A DNA stretch of 64,000 nt, from contig CM060127.1 of NCBI GenBank assembly GCA_030522415.1, positions 15,110,646 to 15,174,645 of the forward strand. Direction: 5' to 3'. The notes beneath the pieces are model-generated. The model was given only the letters and a program-made list of their open reading frames with translations. It was not told where the DNA came from and searched no databases. Origin of the DNA: Channallabes apus (taxonomy: Eukaryota; Chordata; Actinopteri; Siluriformes; Clariidae). Made by a program: the position numbers and the translations under genes. Shown piece after piece: positions 11,342-21,599 of the stretch (positions are counted from its first letter, which is position 1; each line of letters starts with the position of its first letter).

Positions 11342-12885
11342 CAGATTCCAAAAAAGTTGGGACACTAAACAAATTGTGAATAAAAACTGAATGCAATGAT
11401 GTGGAGATGGAAAATGTCAATATTTTATTCAGAATAGAACATAGATGACAGATCAAAAGTTTAATCTGAGAAAATTTATAATTTTAAAGGAAAAATATGT
11501 TGATTCCAAATTTCACGGTGTCAACAAATCCCAAAAAAGTTGGGACAAGTAGCAGTAAGAGGCTGGAAAAAGTCAATTTGGGCATAACGAAGAGCTGGAA
11601 GACCAATTAACAGTAATTAGGTTAATTGGCAACATGATTGGGTATAAAAAGAGCTTCTCAGAGTGGCTGTGTCTCTCAGAAGCCAAGATGGGTAGAGGAT
11701 CACCAATTCCCACAATGTTGCGCAGAAAGATAGTGGAGCAATATCAGAAAGGTGTTACCCAGCGAAAAATTGCAAAGACTTTGCCGTTATCATCATCAAC
11801 TGTGCATAATATCATCCGAAGATTCAGAGAATCTGGAACAATCTCTGTGCGTAAGGGTCAAGGGCGTAAAACCATACTGGATACCCGTGATCTCCGGGCC
11901 CTTAAACGACACTGCACCACAAACACAAATCACAGAATTGGCTCAGGAATACTTCCAGAAACCATTGTCAGTGAACACAATCCACCGTGCCATCCGCCGT
12001 TGCCAGCTGAAACTCTACAGTGCAAAGAAGAAGCCATTTCTAAGCAAGATCCACAAGCACAGACGTTTTCATTGGGCCAGGGATCATTTAAAATGGAGTG
12101 TGGCAAAATGGAAGACTGTTCTGTGGTCAGACGAGTCACGATTCGAAGTTCTTGTTGGAAATGTGGGACGCCATGTCATCCGGACCAAAGAGGACAAGGA
12201 CAACCCAAGTTGTTATCAACGCTCAGTTCAGAAGCCTGCATCTCTGATGGTATGGGGTTGCATGAGTGCGTGTGGCCTGGGCAGCTTGCATGTCTGGAAA
12301 GGCACCATCAATGCAGAAAAATATATTCAGGTTCTAGAACAACATATGCTCCCATCCAGACGTCATCTCTTTCAGGGGAGACCCTGCATTTTTCAACAAG
12401 ATAATGCCAGACCACATTCTGTATCAATCACAACATCATGTTGTGAAGAGAAGAATCCGGGTACTGAAATGGCCAGTCTGCAGTCCAGATCTTTTTAGGC
12501 GCATTAGGCGCATCATAAAAAGGAAGGTGCGACAAAGAAGGCCCAAGATGATTGAACAGCTGGAGAGAGCATTCCTATTTCTAAACTTGAGAAACAGGTC
12601 TCCTCGGTCCCCAGACGTCTGTTGAGTGTTGTAAGAAGAAGGGGAGATGCCACACAGTGGTGAAAATGGCCTTGTCCCAACTTTTTTGGGATTTGTTGAC
12701 ACCATGACATTTTGACACCATCACCATATTTTTCCCTTAAAATGATACATTTTCTCGGATTAAACTTTTGATCTGTCATCTATGTTCTATTGTGAATAAA
12801 ATATTGACATTTGCCATCTCCACATCATTGCATTCAGTTTTTATTCACAATTTGTTTAGTGTCCCAACTTTTTTGGAATCCGTTT
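11342..12885 (+). mobile_element. Tc1/mariner-like element A
   Basis: About 1.54 kb with inverted ends of about 200 bp. The ends read gattccaaaaaagttgggac on the left and its complement on the right, with inner repeats of the same motif at about 11531 and 12673. It is flanked by TA at 11340-11341 and 12886-12887. The outermost bases differ between ends, so the tips have decayed. It is the same family as element B at 25718-27274, which lies in the opposite orientation. Confidence 0.9.
11688..12663 (+). pseudogene. Tc1-like DD34E transposase, frameshifted (element A)
   Basis: The start at 11688 (MGRGSPIPTM) opens a helix-turn-helix DNA-binding domain (QKGVTQRKIAKTL, SSTVHNIIRRF) and the GRKT linker. 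The frame breaks near 11925 and continues in another frame with the catalytic core: first Asp in LWSDESRFE, second Asp in FQQDNARPH. A second break near 12430 moves to a third frame. The third catalytic segment, which in element B reads SPDLSPIENIW, is here shortened to SPDL followed by unrelated residues, so the catalytic Glu is missing. The protein should cut and paste DNA at TA sites; this copy cannot. The end at 12663 is set by comparison with element B. Confidence 0.9.
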
Positions 12886-13104
12886 TATATAATAATACTT
12901 CATATAGCCTGTTTGCAGATGAATATCCATACAAATAGCTCATGTCTGCTGGAAACCTTTTGTCTAACTGGAATATGCAAATTTATTTCCTATCGTCTGT
13001 CTGTCTTTCCCTGGGTCTTTCTGTGACTTACATGTTAATGACTGGTTCTTTTGATGTACTGGATGTACTATACATGACACAAGGCACCTGGGCAGAATCT
13101 TAAA

Positions 13105-13107
13105 TAT

Positions 13108-13145
<38 letters not shown>
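13105..13145. repeat. (TC)n microsatellite
   Basis: Pure CT dinucleotide tract. Confidence 0.95.
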
Positions 13146-13148
<3 letters not shown>

Positions 13149-13149
13149 A

Positions 13150-13718
13150 GCACTACCCAAAACACTGGTGCAGCTGATGAAAAAAGTTAGATTTTTCTGG
13201 ATGTCAATGTTAACAATTCACAGAAATAAACCATTTTAAATATAGTTTAGCAGAAGTACATCAGTTTTGTCAACTTAGGTGTTTGTGTATGTTTCCTATG
13301 CCAGGGTCCGGCCCTGGTACAACATGCATCTTTAATAAAAGAAAATATCAAGAATTTGGTGCACAGGTTTTAATTTATTTTGGGTTTTTCCAAATCAACA
13401 CAAGATTAAAATTATACATACTTAATACATTCTCTCACCTTTAGCAAATACTTTTGGTAGCCATCAACATTTGTTGCACCGACCTGACGTTTACACATGC
13501 CCCATAGATACTGAGCATGCTGTTCATTCCACAACCAGCTTTGATGTATGGAACACTAATGTATGGAACACTAATTTTTGATTCAACCATCTAGTTGACA
13601 ATTTGAGGTACTGCAGGAACATTGTGAGGTAGTCCTCTTCCTCCTTCTTCAGAATCAACCCATCCACTTTGTGCAATGCACCAGATCCAGTTCCAGCAAA
13701 GCAGCCACAAAGCCCCCA
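13150..13718. other. Non-coding stretch
   Basis: No gene or clear repeat seen. Two adjacent copies of tgtatggaacactaat at about 13544-13575 form a small tandem duplication. Confidence 0.5.
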
Positions 13719-14766
13719 AAAAGTCTGGTATGCATTTGTATTCAGCCCCTTTAACTTTAATACCCCTAACTAAAATCCAGTGGAACCAATTGCCTTCAGA
13801 AGAAACCTAATTAGTAAATAGAGTCCACCTGTGTGTAATTCAATCTTAGTATAAATACAGCTGGTTTGTGAAACCTTCAGAGGTTTGTTAGAGAACATTA
13901 GTGAACAAACAGCATCATAAAGCCCAAGGAACACACCAGGCTGGTTAGGGATAATGTTGTATAGAAGTTAAAAGCAAGGTTAGGTTATAAAAAAAAATTC
14001 CAAGCTTTGAACTGTTGAATTCATCATCCCAAAATGGAACGAGTGTGGCATAGCTTCAAATCTACTAAGATGGCCAGCCACCTAAACTGACAGGCAGAGC
14101 ATGGAGAGCATTAATCACAGAAGCCACCAAGAGGTCCAAGGTAATTCTGGAGGATTTGGAGAAATCCACAGCTCAAGTGGAAGAATCTGTTCACAGGACA
14201 TCTATTAGTTGTGCAATTCACAAATCTGGTCTTGAGGGAAGAGTTACAAGATGAAAGCTACTGTATTGTTGAAACTACATGGTGGTGGCAGCATCATGTT
14301 GTGGGGATGCATTTCTTCAGCAGGGACAGAGAAGCTGGTCAAAGTAAAAGGGAAAATTAATGGAGCCAAATACAGGCCAATCTTAGAAAATCTGTTAGAG
14401 TCTGCAAAAGACATGAGACTGGGGCAGAGGACAACGACCCTAAACATACAGCCAGAGCTACAGTACAATGGAATGGTATATGGCACATATTCATGTGTTA
14501 GCATAGCCCAGTCAGAGTCCAGACCTAAATCTAATCTGTGGCAAGATTTGAGAATTGCTCTTCACAGACGATCTGACTGAGCTTGAGCTATTTTGCAAAG
14601 ACGAATGGGCAAAAACTTCACTCTAGACATGCAATGCTGGTAGAGACATACCCCAAAAGATTTGCAGCTGTAATTGCAGTGAAAGGTGGTTCTATGAAGG
14701 AGTGACTCAGGAGGCTGAATACAAATGAACAGCATATTTTTCAGATATTTATTTGTGAAATAAATG
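13719..14766 (+). mobile_element. Degenerate Tc1-like element
   Basis: The left end holds gcatttgtattcagcccctt and the right end its near complement gaggctgaatacaaatg (about 14711). The interior contains transposase remnants at 14251-14580: GGGSIMLWGCISSAGTEKL and, further on, LWQDLRIALHRRS. These are hallmark segments of the Tc1 catalytic domain. The second Asp block is scrambled and the N-terminal half is not readable. An old, dead copy, of a different family from elements A and B. Confidence 0.8.
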
Positions 14767-14777
14767 TAAAAAACATT

Positions 14778-15082
14778 TACAATGGGGCAAAAAAGTATTT
14801 AGTCAGCCACCAATTATGTGTTAAGTTCTCCAACTTAAAAAGATGAGAAAGGCCTGTAATTTTCATCATAGGTATACACCAACTATAAGAGACAAAATAA
14901 GAAAAAAACATTTTCTCCACTCGTTACCTGTATTAATAGCATCTGTTTGAACTTGTTATCAGTATAAAAGAAACTTGTTCACAACCTTAAACAGTCACAC
15001 TCCAAACTGCACTATGGCCAAGACCAAAGAGCTGTCAAAGGACAGCAGATACAAAATTGCAGACCTGCACCAGGCTGGGAAG
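14778..15082 (+). mobile_element. 5' fragment of a second Tc1-like family
   Basis: Begins at a TA with caatggggcaaaaaagtatt and continues through the typical subterminal sequence to the start of a transposase reading frame (atggccaagaccaaagagct at about 15012). The HTH-coding part stops near 15090. Only the first roughly 300 bp of the element are present. Confidence 0.7.
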
Positions 15083-15235
15083 ACTGAATCTGTAATAGGT
15101 ACTGTAAGCAGCTTCGTGTGTACAATGTATTATTTTTCCATGTTGTAAATACATTTACTTTTGTGGTTGTAATGTGACAAAATGTGGGGAAAGTTTAAGG
15201 GGTATGAAAACTTTTGCTTGGCACTTAAGCATATA
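15083..15235 (+). mobile_element. 3' end fragment of another Tc1-like element
   Basis: The sequence from tttgtggttgtaatgtgaca to aaggggtatgaaaacttttg and ggcact is the usual right end of a fish Tc1 family. It abuts the preceding 5' fragment of a different family, so the region is a mosaic. Confidence 0.65.
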
Positions 15236-15247
15236 TACTGTATATAT

Positions 15248-15855
15248 TGTCACAGTACGTCAGATTCCGGCCACAACATAGCTCCTCCGTGAGTAATGAG
15301 TCACTCCGGTTCCCGTTCCGCGCCGCCTCTTGTTTTTTGCCGCCTCAGTCACAGCGCGAGCTCACCTGTTGCCGATTTGGATTAATCAAATCCGCTTATT
15401 TAAGACACTGCAAGACACCCACCCGCTGCCAGATTATTGCGTCGTTCAAGCCAATATTCCCGCGTTTGTTTTGTCTTTTGCTCATCGTGTTACTGACCCT
15501 ATTTTGTTATCGACCTCGTCCCTGCCTAGCGTTTTGGAATCACTGCATGTTTGGATTTACCGGCTTTTGACTTCCGCTTTGCACACTGACCACGAGACTG
15601 CCTAGCGTTTTGGAATCACTGCATGATTGGATTTACCGGCTTTTGACTTCCGCATTGCACACTGACCACGAGATTGCCTGCCGATTTGGATTTCCTGCAT
15701 GTGTGGAGCTATTGCACGTCTGGGTCACAGACGTCACTTCCAGAACCACCTGAAGCTCCTCAGCGCGTTCACAGAGACCGTAAGTGCACACTACCTTTTG
15801 TTTTCTGCTCTTGGATGCTTCTCTGATTTCTGCTGCTACACTCCGGACCGTGACA
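15248..15855 (+). repeat. 5' LTR of gypsy 1
   Basis: Bounded by TGTCAC...GTGACA. A TATA-like tttaag/ttattt motif at about 15396-15404 lies about 31 bp before GCCAGATTAT (15428-15437), the predicted RNA start. The 3' half has an internal tandem repeat with period 76 bp (units at 15525, 15601 and a partial one at 15677). The last bases differ from the 3' LTR (ccgga versus cccta before ccgtgaca). Confidence 0.95.
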
Positions 15856-15857
15856 GT

Positions 15858-15867
15858 ATAATCTGGC
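15858..15867 (+). promoter_or_regulatory. Self-priming primer-binding site of gypsy 1
   Basis: ATAATCTGGC lies 2 nt after the 5' LTR and is the exact complement of GCCAGATTAT at 15428-15437. That segment lies about 31 bp downstream of the TATA-like box, at the expected 5' end of the transcript. No tRNA-type site (TGG...) is present. This matches the self-priming known for Tf1/sushi elements. Confidence 0.7.
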
Positions 15868-15872
15868 CAGTT

Positions 15873-16802
15873 ATGGATCCAGCAGAACTTTCCCACTTGA
15901 GATCTGCACTGGAAAGCCAGGGAGCTCTCCTCGGCGTCCATCAGCAAGACATTCAGCAGGTCACTAATAGTCTCAGAACTGTAACTGACTCCCTTGCCTC
16001 CCTAACTGCTCAGATTCAGCAGATGCAAGCTTCACGGGCCTCAATTCCGCTCGCCCCTGCTCCCGCTGCTACACTTCCCTCACCTCATGAGCCACGTCTC
16101 CCCGCTTCACCCACTTATGATGGCGACCCTAATACCTGCCGCTCCTTTTTATCTCAATGCTCGCTGGTCCTTGAATTACAAGCCTCATCCTTTCCTACCG
16201 AACGATCTAGAGTTGCGTACATAATAACTCTCCTTTCGGGAAAGGCGAGAGAATGGGGAACAGCAGTATGGGACGCACAAGATGCCTGCTGCGCCAATTT
16301 CAGGACATTCACTAATGAAATGAAGAAGGTATTTGATCGCTCTTCTTCTGGACACCAGGCAGCAGGTCAGATTCTAAATTTACACCAGGGAACTCGCTCC
16401 GTCTTTGATTACGCTATTGAGTTTCGCACCCTGGCAGCCTCTTATGGCTGGGATGACCAAGCCTTGTTTGACGCTTTTTTTCATGGACTTTCAGACCTTA
16501 TAAAGGATGAGCTATCTGCACGGGAGTTACCCTACAGCCTTCAGGACCTCATTGACCTTGCTGGACGCATCGATGCTCGCAAACGCCTCAGACAACGAGA
16601 GCGAGGGCTGGACACAAGGTCATGGCAACCACCTACCCCTTCTTGCCCTTCAGAACCTCCTGCTGAACCCATGTTGGTGGACCGTACTCGAATTTCTCCA
16701 AGGGAACGCCAGCGACGACGGGATGAAGGAGCATGCTTCTACTGCGGTCAGTCCAGTCATCTACTGCGGACCTGTCCGTTAAAAGGCAAGGCCCCTCGTT
16801 GA
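15873..16802 (+). CDS. gag: Gag of gypsy 1
   Basis: An open frame of 309 residues starting MDPAELSHLR, 17 nt after the 5' LTR. The N-terminal 100 residues are predicted helical (LRSALESQG, QQDIQQVTNSL). A capsid-like core follows (YIITLLSGKAREWGTAVW, FRTLAASYGWDDQALFDAFF), typical of Ty3/gypsy Gag. A C-terminal zinc knuckle C-X2-C-X4-H-X4-C (CFYCGQSSHLLRTC) binds RNA. The product would form cytoplasmic particles that package the element RNA. The frame is intact. Pol lies in the -1 frame and overlaps the last 70 bp, where GTTAAAA (16778-16784) is a near-canonical slip site. Gag could still be made, so this copy might supply or compete for particles. Confidence 0.9.
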   Translation: MDPAELSHLRSALESQGALLGVHQQDIQQVTNSLRTVTDSLASLTAQIQQMQASRASIPLAPAPAATLPSPHEPRLPASPTYDGDPNTCRSFLSQCSLVLELQASSFPTERSRVAYIITLLSGKAREWGTAVWDAQDACCANFRTFTNEMKKVFDRSSSGHQAAGQILNLHQGTRSVFDYAIEFRTLAASYGWDDQALFDAFFHGLSDLIKDELSARELPYSLQDLIDLAGRIDARKRLRQRERGLDTRSWQPPTPSCPSEPPAEPMLVDRTRISPRERQRRRDEGACFYCGQSSHLLRTCPLKGKAPR

Positions 16803-17110
16803 TGCTGGGAGCAAAGGGGGGCCCAAACCATGTCAGTTTCCCAGATCACCGTTCTTGTTTTCCGGTGTCACTAATGTATGAGAAGAAGCCTCATGCCACC
16901 CATGCCCTTGTAGACTCTTGCGCTGATCAAAATCTGATCTGTTTATCCATGGTGAACCTCCTTAAAATTCCCTCTCTATCTTTGGGCCACCCATTCTCCG
17001 TCAAAGCCCTGGATGGAAGCTACCTAGCCCCAATCACGCACCAAACCGCTCCAGTCATTCTTCAGTTCTCTGGGAACCACTCCGAAACCATCTCCTTCTT
17101 TATTGTCTAA
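16778..17110 (+). pseudogene. pol: Protease region of gypsy 1 Pol, ends at a premature stop
   Basis: This frame is -1 relative to gag. It holds the retropepsin active-site segment, but the motif that normally reads D-(S/T)-G-A here reads DSCAD, with the catalytic-loop Gly replaced by Cys. The frame stops at TAA 17108-17110. The same frame reopens immediately and continues as reverse transcriptase, so this is a simple in-frame nonsense change. Both changes predict loss of polyprotein processing. Confidence 0.85.
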
Positions 17111-19171
17111 GATTCTCATGCCCCAATCATCTTGGGCCTCCCCTGGCTAGCCCTACATAATCCACATATTGATTGGACCAGGAAAAGAGTATTGGACTGG
17201 AGCACATCCTGTCTGTCATCTTGTCTCCATGCTGCTCCTGTTAAGACCCCGACTTCTCCCCCTAAGGAAGAGTTCCCCAACCTGTCTAGTGTCCCCACTG
17301 AGTACCATGACCTCAAGCTAGTTTTTAGCAAGTCACGCACCACCTCGCTTCCTCTGCACCGACCATATGACTGCGCAATCGATCTTGTTCCTGGCTCAAC
17401 CCCGCCCAAGGGACGACTTTACTCTCTCTCTCGCCCTGAGAGAGAAGCCATGAATAATTATATCTCTGAGTCCCTCTCTGCTGGAATAATCCGTCCTTCC
17501 TCCTCGCCTGCAGGTGCCGGTTTCTTCTTCGTGGAGAAGGACAAGTCCCTCAGACCCTGCATAGATTACAGGGGACTTAACAAAATAATGATCAAGAACC
17601 GCTACCCCTTACCTCTTATGACTTCGGCCTTCGAACTTCTGCAAGATGCCCGATTCTTCACAAAGCTGGACCTAAGGAATGCCTATCACTTGGTCAGGAT
17701 CAGGGAGGGTGACGAGTGGAAGACCGCCTTTAACACACCAACTGGTCATTACGAATACCTCGTGGTTCCTTTTGGACTAACCAATGCGCCGGCCGTTTTC
17801 CAAACTCTAGTCAACGATATCCTAAGAGACTTTCTGAACGCCTTTGTTTTTGTTTATCTCGACGATATTCTCATCTTTTCCCGCTCCCTCGGAGAACACA
17901 AGCATCTTGAGGTTGAGAACCAGGTACTACGAGCACTTGAGCAAGAACCTGGCCCCAGCAACGTTTCTCAAGACAGACTCTTCGTTCCTGCCTTCACATG
18001 CTCCTTGGTGCTAGAATGGGGCCACAGCTCCAAACTTGCATGTCACCCAGGGGCCACTCGAACCTCATCCCTCATACACCAACGCTTCTGGTGGCCTACC
18101 ATCAAAGATGATGTGAGAAAGTTTGTAGTATCTTGCGACACATGTACCAGGAATAAAACTACCAACCGCCCCCCCGAGGGACTTTTGAGGCCCCTCCCAA
18201 CTCCACACCGACCATGGTCACACATTTCTCTCGACTTTGTCACCGGACTTCCCCCTTCGGAAGGAAATACCTGCATCTTGACAGTGGTCGATCGTTTCTC
18301 GAAGTCTGCACATTTTGTCCCCCTATCCAAACCCCCGTCTGCCAAGGAAACAGCGGAACTTCTGATACTTCATGTCTTCCGACTTCATGGCCTCCCGGTG
18401 GACATAGTGTCTGATCGGGGCCCTCAGTTCTCTGCACAGTTCTGGAGAGCCTTTTGTGGACTCATCGGCGCCACACCAAGTCTTTCTTCCGGTTTCCACC
18501 CTCAAAGCAATGGGCAGTCTGAACGTCTTAATCAGGAACTCGAGAAATACCTTAGGTGTATGACATCACATGATCCCTCTTCATGGAGCAGAATGATACC
18601 CTGGGTGGAATATGCCCACAACTCCCTTCCCACCTCCTCCACTGGCATGTCCCCCTTCCAGTGCTGTCTAGGATATCAACCACCATTGTTCCCGACTCAA
18701 GAGGAGAAAGCCTCAGTTCCAGCCGCGCAAGCCTTCGTCCACCGATGCAAGAGAACCTGGCAGCGTGCCCGCTCCCAGCTGCTGCGCGCAGTGAGCACCT
18801 TCCAACGAAAAGCCAATCGCCATCGCTCTGCAGCTCCCAGGTACCGTGTTGGCCAGAGGGTAATGCTTTCCACTCGTGACATACCCATCAAGACCACCTC
18901 TCAGAAACTATCCCCTAGGTACATCGGCCCATTCACCATCGCCCGAGTCATCAACCCGTGTGCCGTAAGACTGTCTCTACCCGTATCTATGCGCCGTATC
19001 AACCCCACATTTCACGTCTCTCAGATCCGACAGCTGGTTGCTTGTCCCCTGTCCCCTACCCCCCGCCCTCCACCACCCCCTCGACTCATCGATGGGGGAG
19101 AAGCCTTTACAGTCCGCAGACTCCTTAAATCCCGCCGTCAAGGCCGAGGCCTGCAATACTGTATCTCGTAG
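17111..19171 (+). pseudogene. pol: RT and integrase region of gypsy 1 Pol, RNase H deleted
   Basis: In order: a dUTPase-free linker; RT with [27 protein letters not shown] and the catalytic YLDDILIFS (about 17855-17881); then, at about 17907-17916, an abrupt jump into the pre-integrase linker. The RT thumb and the whole RNase H domain are missing. Compared with gypsy 2 about 0.84 kb is gone, yet the frame is kept. Integrase follows: HHCC zinc region ([11 protein letters not shown]...CDTCTRN), core Asp in SLDFVTGLP, Asp in VSDRGPQF, Glu in NGQSERLNQ, then the GPY/F-like segment ([11 protein letters not shown]). The frame ends at 19171 because a 5-bp insertion (19160-19164) shifts it at the start of the chromodomain. 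Confidence 0.9.
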
Positions 19172-19320
19172 ACTGGGAGGGTTACGGCCCCGAAGAGAGA
19201 AGTTGGATACCTGCCAGATTTATCCTGGACTCATCCTTGATAAAGGAATTTCACAAACTCCACCCCGAAGCACTGTCTAGAACGCTCGGTGGCGTCCGTA
19301 GAAGAGGGGGTACTGTCACA
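19160..19320 (+). pseudogene. Out-of-frame chromodomain of gypsy 1
   Basis: After the CTGTA insertion at 19160-19164, the chromodomain signature ([12 protein letters not shown], then a helix-like FILDSS segment) is present in a different frame up to the 3' LTR. Chromodomains on integrase steer chromoviruses to particular chromatin. Here it can no longer be attached to integrase. Confidence 0.85.
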
Positions 19321-19918
19321 GTACGTCAGATTCCGGCCACAACATAGCTCCTCCGTGAGTAATCAGAGTCACTCCGGTTCCCGTTCCACGCCGCCTCTTG
19401 TTTTTTGCCGCCTCAGTCACAGCGCGAGCTCACCTGTTGCCGATTTGGATTAATCAAATCCGCTTATTTAAGACACTGCAAGACACCCACCCGCTGCCAG
19501 ATTATTGCGCCGTTCAAGCCAATATTCCAGCGTTTTTTTGTCTTTTGCTCATCGTGTTACTGACCCTATTTTGTTATCGACCTCGTCCCTGCCTAGCGTT
19601 TTGGAATCACTGCATGTTTGGATTTACCGACTTTTGACTTCCGAGTTGCACACTGACCACGAGACTGCCTAGCGTTTTGGAATCACTGCATGATTGGATT
19701 TACCGGCTTTTGACTTCCGTGTTGCACACTGACCACGAGATTGCCTGCCGATTTGGATTTCCTGCATGTGTGGAGCTATTGCACGCCTGGGTCACAGACG
19801 TCACTTCCAGAACCACCTGAAGCTCCTCAGCGCGTTCACAGAGACCGTAAGTGCACACTACCTTTTGTTTTCTGCTCTTGGATCCTTCTCTGATTTCTGC
19901 TGCTACACTCCCTACCGT

Positions 19919-19922
<4 letters not shown>
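19314..19922 (+). repeat. 3' LTR of gypsy 1
   Basis: 609 bp, collinear with the 5' LTR with roughly a dozen differences seen by eye. Preceded by the purine tract gaagaggggg (19301-19310). Confidence 0.95.

Positions 19923-19986
<64 letters not shown>
19923..19986. repeat. (TA)n microsatellite at gypsy 1 / Tc1 junction
   Basis: Pure TA tract with one C. It is the insertion target of gypsy 1 and the left neighbour of a Tc1-like element. Confidence 0.95.
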
Positions 19987-20994
19987 CTGAGCAGAAAAAG
20001 AAACGTCCCTTTTTCAGGACTGTGTATTTCAACAATAACGTTGTAAAAATCCAAATAACTTTACAGATCTTCATTGTAAAGGGTTTAAACAATGTTTTCC
20101 ATGCATGTTCAATTAACCATAATCAATTAATTAACATGCACCTGTGGAATGGTCGTTAAGATCTTAAAGGGGCCATGCAGTCCCAATTCTTCGTAGGTTA
20201 ATATGATTCTTTAGGGTCCTAATGAAAGCGCCAAATCCTAACCACTAGACCACCGCACTACACCAAAAAACTGCACACCACACTCATGTAGGCGCCATTT
20301 TGCTCCAGCGTAGAAAAACAATGGCTGACAGCTTTCTTCTAACTCGGGGCGGGTCTTTGCTAAAACACCAGTGTCAATCAACTATATTTAATAATAAATT
20401 AAAAGAAAATCGCTGGGCGGCTCTTTATCATTGTAGAGTGGTTGTGTACACACTCTCCTAACACACATTTCAGTCCAAACAGCTTGAAAAAGTGCATGTA
20501 GCACCATATGTCCCCTTTAACAGCTTACAGAAAGTAGGCATTTAAGGTCACAGTTCTAAAAACGCAGGACACTAAAGAGACTTGTCTACTGACTGTGAAA
20601 AACACCCAAAGAAAGATGCCCAGGGTCCCTGCTCATCTGCGTGAACGTGCATTAGGCATGCTGCAGGGAGGCATGAGGACTGCTGATGTGGCTAGGGCAA
20701 TAAATTGCCATGTCCGCACTGTGAGACACCTAAGACGCGCCGTCTTACAGGGAGACAGGAAGGACAGCTGATCATCCTCGCAGTGGAAGACCACGTGTAA
20801 CAACACCTGCACAGGATGGGTACATCCGAATATCACACCTGCGTGACAAGTACAGGATGGCCACAACAACTGCCCGAGTCACACCAGGAACACACAATCC
20901 CTCCATCTCACAGCAAGAACTGACAAATCTGGTCCAGTCCATGAGGAGGAGATGCACTGCAGTACTTCAAGCAGCTTTTTTGCTGAGTGTGTGT
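19987..20994 (+). mobile_element. Internally deleted Tc1-like element with nested MITE
   Basis: The left end is ctgagcagaaaaagaaacgt after TA; the right end is ttttttgctgag. The interior contains a Tc1 transposase start region (atgcccagggtccctgctca at about 20617) encoding the HTH part. The catalytic half is missing: after gatgcactgcagtacttcaa the sequence jumps to the right terminus. It is interrupted at 20164 by a TTAA-flanked MITE. Non-autonomous. Confidence 0.75.
20168..20516. mobile_element. TTAA-flanked MITE (T2/Kolobok- or piggyBac-like)
   Basis: 349 bp inside the Tc1-like element, flanked by TTAA at 20164-20167 and 20517-20520. The ends are AGGGGCCAT and its near complement ATGTCCCCT. 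Together with the TSD this reads TTAAAGGGG, like the TTAAAGGRR ends known for T2-type MITEs of Xenopus. No ORF. Removing it leaves a continuous Tc1 sequence with one TTAA. Confidence 0.75.
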
Positions 20995-21311
20995 ATATAT
21001 ATATAAAATGAAGTTATATTTAACGCAGCCATAGGATTGATAATTTAGTCAAAACCTGTCATTTGTCTTGGATCAAAGGATTACGTAAAGGACTTTGTAT
21101 TTTTTTTGTCATCTCATCTTTTTAAAGACTGTATGATTCATATAGCCACCAAAATAATGATGTACTTTTGATAGAACAGCTGTCTATGCCATATGGTTGA
21201 GAGCTGGTAAAAAGGAAGCTCTTCCTACAGTATATACAGTACGTGATCATGACAGATTGTTGGATTTGGATTTTGAATTTCTGAACCTCTTTAGCTGAAT
21301 GTCATATATAC

Positions 21312-21592
21312 AGGTCCTTCTCAAAAAATTAGCATATTGGGATAAAGTTCATTATTTTCTGTAATGTACTGATAAACATTAGACTTTCATATATTTTAGC
21401 CTCATTACACACAACTGAAGTAGTTCAAGCCTTTTATTGTTTTAATATTGATGATTGTGGCATACAGCTCATGAAAACCCAAAATCCCTATCTAAAAAAA
21501 TTTGCATATTTCATCCGACCAATAAAAGAAAAGTGTTTTTAATACAAATAAAGTCAACCTTCAAATAATTATGTTCAGTTATGCACTATGAA
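21312..21592 (+). mobile_element. Terminal fragment of a fish DNA transposon (class unsure)
   Basis: Starts after a TA with caggtccttctcaaaaaatt and contains two direct copies of an (a)aaattXgcatatt motif (about 21330 and 21495). The block up to gttcagttatgcact is a very common fish repeat in my memory. No transposase is visible. Confidence 0.55.
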
Positions 21593-21599
21593 TAATGAA

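Larger units (their letters stand above)
15248..19922 (+). mobile_element. Gypsy element 1 (Tf1/sushi-type chromovirus, defective)
   Basis: A complete LTR-to-LTR insertion of 4.7 kb. The LTRs are 608 and 609 bp, start TGTCAC and end GTGACA. A 5-bp duplication TATAT flanks the element (15243-15247 and 19923-19927), although the target is a TA tract, so the TSD is only weakly informative. A polypurine tract (19301-19310) precedes the 3' LTR. The interior encodes Gag and Pol. Defects: LTR divergence of about 2% by eye, a stop in protease, loss of RNase H, and a frameshift before the chromodomain. It cannot move on its own. Confidence 0.95.

Noticed and set aside
15330..15605. 91-codon frame, with a similar one at 19398
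   Set aside because: Both lie inside the LTRs of gypsy 1 and recur only because the LTR recurs.
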